From: JBDHWG01 sp039810085
GTDB taxonomy: Bacteria; Chloroflexota; Anaerolineae; Epilineales; JAHCIE01
Direction of reading: 5' to 3'
Length of the DNA: 64,000 bases
Assembly: GCA_039810085.1 (NCBI GenBank)
Contig: JBDHWG010000007.1
Coordinates: 162,825-226,824 of the forward strand
The position numbers and the translations under genes are program-made. Within the stretch, counting starts at the first letter, position 1. Each line of letters begins with the position of its first letter. Positions 61,101 through 64,000 of this stretch are shown in pieces. The notes beneath the pieces were generated by a model. The model was not told the DNA's origin and did not search any database. It saw only the letters and a program-made list of their open reading frames with translations.

Positions 61101-62270
61101 TACACGACGGGAACGACGCTGTGGCTGGACACCTACCGCGAGGAGCCGCCGAGCGCGAAGGTGAGCGACGTGCGGGTGGCGGGGCCTCACTACGAGGACG
61201 ACCGAGGGCCGATGCCGAGTGTGACGAAGCGGTACTACGCCGAGGGGAAGCTGCTGGCGACGCGAACGGGAGCACTGCTGACATACGTGCAGAGCGACCA
61301 CCTTGGTTCGACAAGCACGCTGACGGACGCGAGCGGGAGTGTCATCGCCAGGGAGCGGTATAGCGCGTTCGGGGAGCGACGGCGGTCGGACAACCTCGCC
61401 ATCACGGATCGACTGTACACGGGCCAGCAGTACAATAGTCTGAGCGGGTTGTACCACTACACGGACAGCAAATCAGCCGGAAGGTTTTACGACCCGCTCC
61501 TCGCGCGATTTGTCCAGCCGGACAGCATCACGCCCGGCAAGGGCAGCCAGGCGCTCAACCGGTATGCCTATTCCCTCAACAATCCGGTCAAGTATATCGA
61601 CCCAAGCGGGCATGCTGTCGCCCTCGATGATCGAAGTGGTGAGGATTATGTTAGTCCTGAACAGCTACTGACGGACGACACAGCCTATAATGTCTATGAG
61701 CAAGCGAAGTGGGTGGGCATCTATACAGCAGCTCATCCGGACTATGATTCTGCGAAAGACCCATACATCGAGGGCAACCTGGGGCGGCAATCGCAGATCA
61801 AACTCACACAGTGGGAGTGGGAGCAACAGCGGAAGGTCGACGCGGGCACGCCAGTCACAGCGGGCTCGGTGTTGAACGACTTGGCAACAGGGTTGACGGC
61901 TGGTTTTGCGTTTGGCATGGCGAATGGGGGTGACAAGGATGTCTTTGGAGGAACTGGGAAGCCGAATCCATGGGGACAACCTGGCAAACCGGATCACCAA
62001 GCAACGATAGTCAAGCTGAGAGAGATGGCCGCAGTTGAGTACGAGGGCCGCGATGTTGAGATCCGTGAAAGCAGAAGCATCGAGCAATGGCTTGGCATAG
62101 ACCGAAGGCCAGACGTTTCTGTCGTGGATCGGCAAACTGGAGAACTGCTCAGGGTGTATGAGGCAGCGAGAGTTGACAAGGCTGGGAACTACGTTCGACG
62201 GGAGCAGTTGAAGGCGGTTGAATATTGGGAAATGGGCATTCCTTACACATTTCGGCCTGTGGGGAAGTGA
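55116..62270 (+). CDS. secreted RHS/YD-repeat polymorphic toxin
   Basis: A 2384-residue exported protein. A signal peptide (VLFALSVLLVTLLASRAFVS) and a Pro/Thr-rich stretch lead to an SpvB-like segment (FSGAAMFSIPLD, about residue 296), then many YD repeats. Lectin-like beta-domains are inserted at about residues 1285-1430 and 1829-2012. The core ends with GRFYDPLLARFVQPDSITP and NRYAYSLNNPVKYIDPSGHA (near 2166). The remaining 218 residues hold a linker and a distinct tail with RPDVSVVD and VYEAAR (Asp2333, Glu2349), which could be a PD-(D/E)xK-type nuclease though the Lys is not seen. From about 61620 base composition drops below that of the core. An immunity-like gene follows with a GTGA overlap. 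By family, the shell encloses the toxin and delivers it to competitors. Confidence 0.9.
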   Translation: MPRSAAARRVRVLFALSVLLVTLLASRAFVSAQTASPDSNTAATAMPATGLTPTSSPALPLPTSLATGLPAYPIGAPTVLAPSYPTATPVVPPTVAVVETLPVVPTPVLPTPIPTLAPTAVITTPVSLGPGFYPADEIALLPRLTPAHGRHQPGLGGVVASGAVRLTLPPQAHGRALGLTLRTADRYHVLPPGVEPHLLFTVDLTDEADGRPVHGLAQAGEMRVNLRPLVRSDRTALDVGLYHYDEAAQRWQRVPTTRDGAEMVAQVAQFSDYALASNYGHPWQPTAKMDAADTDLFSGAAMFSIPLDTPQGTNGLAPKLSLAYSSAIADQMNDTLARKDNPLDNNSTSTQADWVGLGWSLGGVGQITQGVKEIKVGDTPQRLREYHLELNGAQEKLVRADGNVDYWNQDVNVEYRTERDSFLKIIRRDGGPTATKTGEDPSPGYGVYFEVWDKAGTYYRFGYTADSEHIRGFVGGNRAYDSAWGLGLDRVVDTHGNEMTVEYYEDKSGVTGNERPADIAAYPARIRYSAGGVSGVYREIRFNEKRWKNGDPLVWYGQWEWNAPSGDPNDPHRHNRSDWISSETPPSYCDSHHCYVERDKLDTITMYIALDGGVLERFRKYKLDYTLRTPTWQSYLRAKDTDDIPDDAMMAQPKLLLTGISEWAKSDSPGADNDYFGTPLYGGAASYTFDYDTPGQTTLGRLQLTRIQSALGGTVSYTYGTYRADLQGNLLNQIDRNHVTQKTLDAGLAPDPAMTWNYAYGQARYHVNPDGNDDPNHTDQHLLGHEWAAVTDAAGTTVTHGFFTNQTTLLPTYPYSLGAMTGADIDPFLRGREYLSETSITGSGGNGVKARVATQVWTPWTINSGKARHVRVTRTATSRDPGGFVTAQVDIHTYEYDGYGNTVREAECPDKASATDTCEGAGWKRQTQRWYDYLNGSGPGQPGTSRDSYRYIVDRPMVEAVDGDGSNGTWWPKVTYYSYDGRSAIPWSGGAFVAGVAGPTTKGELTWVRRVDCWQCSPETTADTQYGYDGYGNRTTETTWDAFSVNGATQGAARTVTTTYDATLHTFVTQVTQPNGLTETANWDTTAFRRQAPNWIDDANGSGSRVTYTYDDFGRLLDITRPYDASPTEHYDYVYSAGALPRLVIRATKRLDANRTLVSRTFYDGLGRVVLSKAPDPNGSGGAAVVATYYGPTGFGTDARGLKTAETLPYGSGQDDTYARPTLTADFTTPRLIYAYDWAGEVTRTTRADGTISLVTPIREGRVTSVAERGPEFGLPAAFNASFETAGSGTCAQGWTCVVGMAERVGTGVDGRYALRVTGTSASATASYGAGTIPSGATLSLSWLARRTSSTGALTTAVTVNGVAVTVNGSPATAGVTATTQGQWAVYHWTFQAPTTSGNQQLAVSFQTPSGVAYEVDNVRLTWGEVRERSEETDGLGRTTRIQERKDTTTWLTTQYAYDPLDRVTSVTDPNGNVTISNRLDTANKTRLDRLSVADPDRGAWSYQYDPQGNIKLQTDGRGRQVSYSYDRLDRLTGKSYPNDPNTPSVTTTYDDATAGAFRKGRRTQMSVGGDTVTYTYDGRGRVTQETRTIAGVAYGTGYVYNSADKVTQQTYPDTEAVTYAYNSVGRLSSVSGASVYLASQTYDVAGKPLDTTLGNGAYTTARYDTSSQRLNLLQTWVKNGGNATLDSDLRYGYDTFGNVTAINETKDRTQDQGFGYDSLNRLTTVSGPFAQTFAYDNLGNLTQRDGQTYRYTAGKPHAVSQLGADTANRFGYDAAGAMTTRGGQSLVYDAEGRLTSVSGATGTETYVYDGDGALRRRTTAAPTYVPPYAEDFQTANSGWSTSGAVAWGVYDNASHTTTFRATGAMSWTPVIARTATLGDGRVARVAFKLGQTNSQAGLEIDTGSGSGYYRIAVYESGGKLYQALAYPSGGGTTYVNPTVLVDAFQANTWYVLEMAADDAAGFRVSVWDEAVSGVRYEARYEMPIGKAWTFRGWVYTTGTTLWLDTYREEPPSAKVSDVRVAGPHYEDDRGPMPSVTKRYYAEGKLLATRTGALLTYVQSDHLGSTSTLTDASGSVIARERYSAFGERRRSDNLAITDRLYTGQQYNSLSGLYHYTDSKSAGRFYDPLLARFVQPDSITPGKGSQALNRYAYSLNNPVKYIDPSGHAVALDDRSGEDYVSPEQLLTDDTAYNVYEQAKWVGIYTAAHPDYDSAKDPYIEGNLGRQSQIKLTQWEWEQQRKVDAGTPVTAGSVLNDLATGLTAGFAFGMANGGDKDVFGGTGKPNPWGQPGKPDHQATIVKLREMAAVEYEGRDVEIRESRSIEQWLGIDRRPDVSVVDRQTGELLRVYEAARVDKAGNYVRREQLKAVEYWEMGIPYTFRPVGK
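61062..61620 (+). repeat. RHS core-end segment, first copy of a direct repeat
   Basis: This 3' part of the RHS core recurs, slightly rearranged, at 62991-63577. Between 61291-61409 and 63248-63366 only four of 119 bases differ. The second copy has an 18-base net gain within the stretch. Similarity at protein level continues into the linker beyond both copies and then stops. Confidence 0.88.
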
Positions 62271-62932
62271 GGATAGCTGTGGCAGAGTTTCAGTTCTACG
62301 GAACTTGGAATGATGCACGAAGTTGTCTAGAAGCGATAACAGCTTTGGGGCCGTTTACCTTCGTTTTGGATAAATGGTATGCTGAGCCGATCCCGAAGCA
62401 GTTCACGGTTCTAGACGAAAACTCGATAGAGGCTGTGCGCAAGGATCCTGGTGTCTATGTGTTATCCGCTCACTATACGCGGTTCCCAGTAAGGTTCGGC
62501 CGACCGACCCCGACCGGGCTGATGAGAATATGGTCTACCGAATCAGGTGTCTCCCTGCATCTCAGCCTTCCTGTTGAGCATAATCATCAGGGCAGACTGC
62601 GGGTGGGTATGGGTTTGCTATCGTATCAAGCTGAATATCACGACCCTGTTACTGGGCAGCGGTATATGGCTTCCGAAGAGTTGAAACGAGCCTATGCTTA
62701 CCTTCGCTCTGTCTTATGCAGACAACTGATGAAGCGATATGTCGAATCGACTGTTGTCCGAAATGGTCGCTTCATTCCGATAGTCGAGACATTGTGGATA
62801 GGTCGAAGTGCAATTGCACTGCTGGACGCCGGTCAAGCAGAAATCCTTGTCAATGGCGAATTTCGACATGGGAGTGACTTGAAGAACAAGCGTGCCGAAG
62901 CCTCACTTGGGCATGATCGAGGAACTAACTAA
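62267..62932 (+). CDS. probable immunity protein of the RHS toxin
   Basis: A 221-residue soluble protein with no recognised family. It begins at GTG 62267 overlapping the RHS stop as GTGA, or at GTG 62279 behind GAGG; both give MAEFQFYG-type starts. Visible features are an acidic start, a Gly/Arg-rich middle (HNHQGRLRVGMGLLSYQ), an AYAYLRSVLCRQLMKRY helix and no signal peptide. Base composition is lower in GC than nearly all other genes in the window, like the toxin tail, which suggests joint transfer. The position directly after an RHS tip is where immunity genes lie, so it should protect against the toxin domain; binding is not shown. Confidence 0.7.
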   Translation: MRIAVAEFQFYGTWNDARSCLEAITALGPFTFVLDKWYAEPIPKQFTVLDENSIEAVRKDPGVYVLSAHYTRFPVRFGRPTPTGLMRIWSTESGVSLHLSLPVEHNHQGRLRVGMGLLSYQAEYHDPVTGQRYMASEELKRAYAYLRSVLCRQLMKRYVESTVVRNGRFIPIVETLWIGRSAIALLDAGQAEILVNGEFRHGSDLKNKRAEASLGHDRGTN

Positions 62933-63000
62933 TCTCGAACGATGCAAGCCACCTTCTCGACACGCCGGGTTTGGTGCGCCAATATTGAGCGCGGTACGAG

Positions 63001-64000
63001 ATGCCCACGGGCAAGCTGTGGACATTCCGCGGGTGGGTGTTCACGGCGGGAACGCTGCTGTGGCTGGACGATTACCGCGAAGAGCAGGGGCTAGGGCCGC
63101 TGGCAGACGTGCGAGTGGTGGGGAGGCACTACGAGTACGACGCCGCGACGAACGTGCAGACGAAGTGGTACTACGCCGAGGGGAAGCTGGTGGCGACGCG
63201 GAGCATCCCTAACGCCAACCCCAACGCGCAGACATTGCGGTATGTGCAGAGCGACCATCTCGGCTCGACAAGCACGCTGACGGACGCGAGCGGGAGTGTC
63301 ATCGCCAGGGAGAGGTATAGCGCGTTCGGGGAGCGACGGCGGTCGGACAACCTCGCCATCACGGATCAGCTGTACACGAGCCAGCAGTACAACAGCCTGA
63401 GCGGGTTGTACCACTACAGCGACGGCCAGAGCGCCGGCCGCTTCTACGACCCGCTCCTCGCCAGGTTTGTGCAGCCGGACAGCATCACGCCCGGCAAGGG
63501 AAGCATCGCTCTCAACCGCTATGCCTACGCCAATGACTCGCCCATTGTGTTCTCCGACCCCACCGGACATGCTGTATGGTCAGAGAAGGATGGTCCAGCG
63601 TACGAGACACATGAGCAACTGATTGACGCGGTTGGGGCCTACGATACTCCCAGCGAGGTTCGCTGGACCGGCATCTACAGTGAAGCCTACCCCAATTATG
63701 CCCCCCCGATGTCTGAGCCAGACCGCAACTACGGGTATCGCCTCAAAGTGTGGCAATGGCAAACGCAGAAGGAGGCCGATGCTGCGCAAGCATCGGGCGC
63801 TGGCGCTGATTGGTCAAAGGTTGGCTCCAATCTCCTGACTGGTGTTAGCCTCGCCGCCGGTGTCGTGGCCTCCAACGGTGGGGACAATGGGAATCAAAAG
63901 CCAGCAGGCAGTGTTACAGGTTACATTGGCCCAGAACGTCAGCTAACTTACCAGAATGGTTACCCATCTATACTCGACCCACGAACTGCGGAGCCAATTC
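63001..64000 (+). pseudogene. orphan RHS C-terminal cassette (start-less, continues beyond the window)
   Basis: A frame open from just after TGA 62986-62988 to the window edge (333 residues from ATG 63001, which has no ribosome site). It repeats the end of the main RHS gene: MPTGKLWTFRGWVF, SDHLGSTSTLTDASGS, GRFYDPLLARFVQPDSITP, NRYAYANDSP and SDPTGHA. The linker is related to that of the main protein (WTGIYSEAYPNY versus WVGIYTAAHPDY, and NLLTG...NGGD). After NGGD the sequence diverges, giving a different tip (GYIGPERQLTYQNGYPSI and DPRTAEPI at the edge). Lacking a signal and start, it is most likely a silent cassette that can recombine into the main gene. The toxin type is not determinable from what is visible. 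Confidence 0.8.

Noticed and set aside
59145..61457. 770-residue minus-strand ORF opposite the RHS gene
   Set aside because: Antisense shadow of the repetitive, GC-rich RHS core; no domain, no ribosome site.

Overview
The window is a GC-rich bacterial chromosome segment, densely packed with short gaps and strong third-position G/C bias. I favour a member of the Chloroflexota (or a close terrabacterial relative), with moderate confidence. Reasons are the mix of a red-type RuBisCO operon, LarA-like and enolase-superfamily enzymes, a two-domain molybdenum hydroxylase, very large secreted proteins ending in a short L-x-P-type C-terminal motif, and scattered REP-like palindromes. No rRNA, tRNA, CRISPR array, transposase or phage gene was seen.

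Layout. 1-4067: tail of a membrane protein, a lone AbrB-type antitoxin, then a sugar-acid operon (SDR, two enolase-superfamily dehydratases, the second clearly ManD-like) closed by a REP-like inverted repeat. 4126-11944: a lone Phd/YefM antitoxin, a giant alpha-2-macroglobulin ending in dockerin- and cohesin-like modules, a LarA-family racemase and a membrane protein. 11915-18767 (minus): a nucleoside-type ABC importer operon (two permeases, deaminase, BMP lipoprotein, twin ATPase) plus an MFS exporter, with a clear promoter and a long structured leader. 18802-22317 (plus): methionine synthesis genes metX, metY and a CoA-binding partner, then a CsbD stress protein. 22434-25890 (minus): dienelactone hydrolase and two overlapping class II aldolases (rhamnose-type). 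26214-30579: secreted PQQ-type sugar dehydrogenase facing a secreted metalloprotease/NHL protein. 30722-34171 (minus): copper operon csoR-copA-copZ with visible promoter and operator. 34296-40853 (mostly plus): an ABC-2 exporter, conserved unknowns, a TIM-barrel isomerase and 6-phosphogluconate dehydrogenase. 40900-46014 (minus): luciferase-like flavoprotein, aldehyde oxidoreductase/xanthine dehydrogenase-type enzyme, and a thioredoxin-reductase-like flavoprotein with no redox cysteines. 46170-49720 (plus): a Thr/Ala/Pro-rich secreted protein with a duplicated domain, a membrane protein and pyrophosphatase. 49829-53713 (minus): the Calvin-cycle operon cbbL-cbbS-cbbX-prk. 53965-64000 (plus): a metallophosphoesterase, then a 2384-residue RHS/YD-repeat polymorphic toxin, its probable immunity gene, and an orphan second RHS C-terminal cassette running off the window edge.

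Together the genes suggest a metabolically flexible cell able to fix CO2 by the Calvin cycle and also to use sugar acids, deoxysugars, nucleosides and aldehydes, with copper resistance and a large secreted proteome. The most notable part is the RHS locus at the right edge: a full-length gene, an immunity-like gene joined by a 4-base stop/start overlap, and a start-less duplicate of the core end carrying a different tip behind the same linker. This has the architecture expected of a tip-swapping toxin cassette. A second unifying signal is the similar C-terminal motif on three otherwise unrelated exported proteins.
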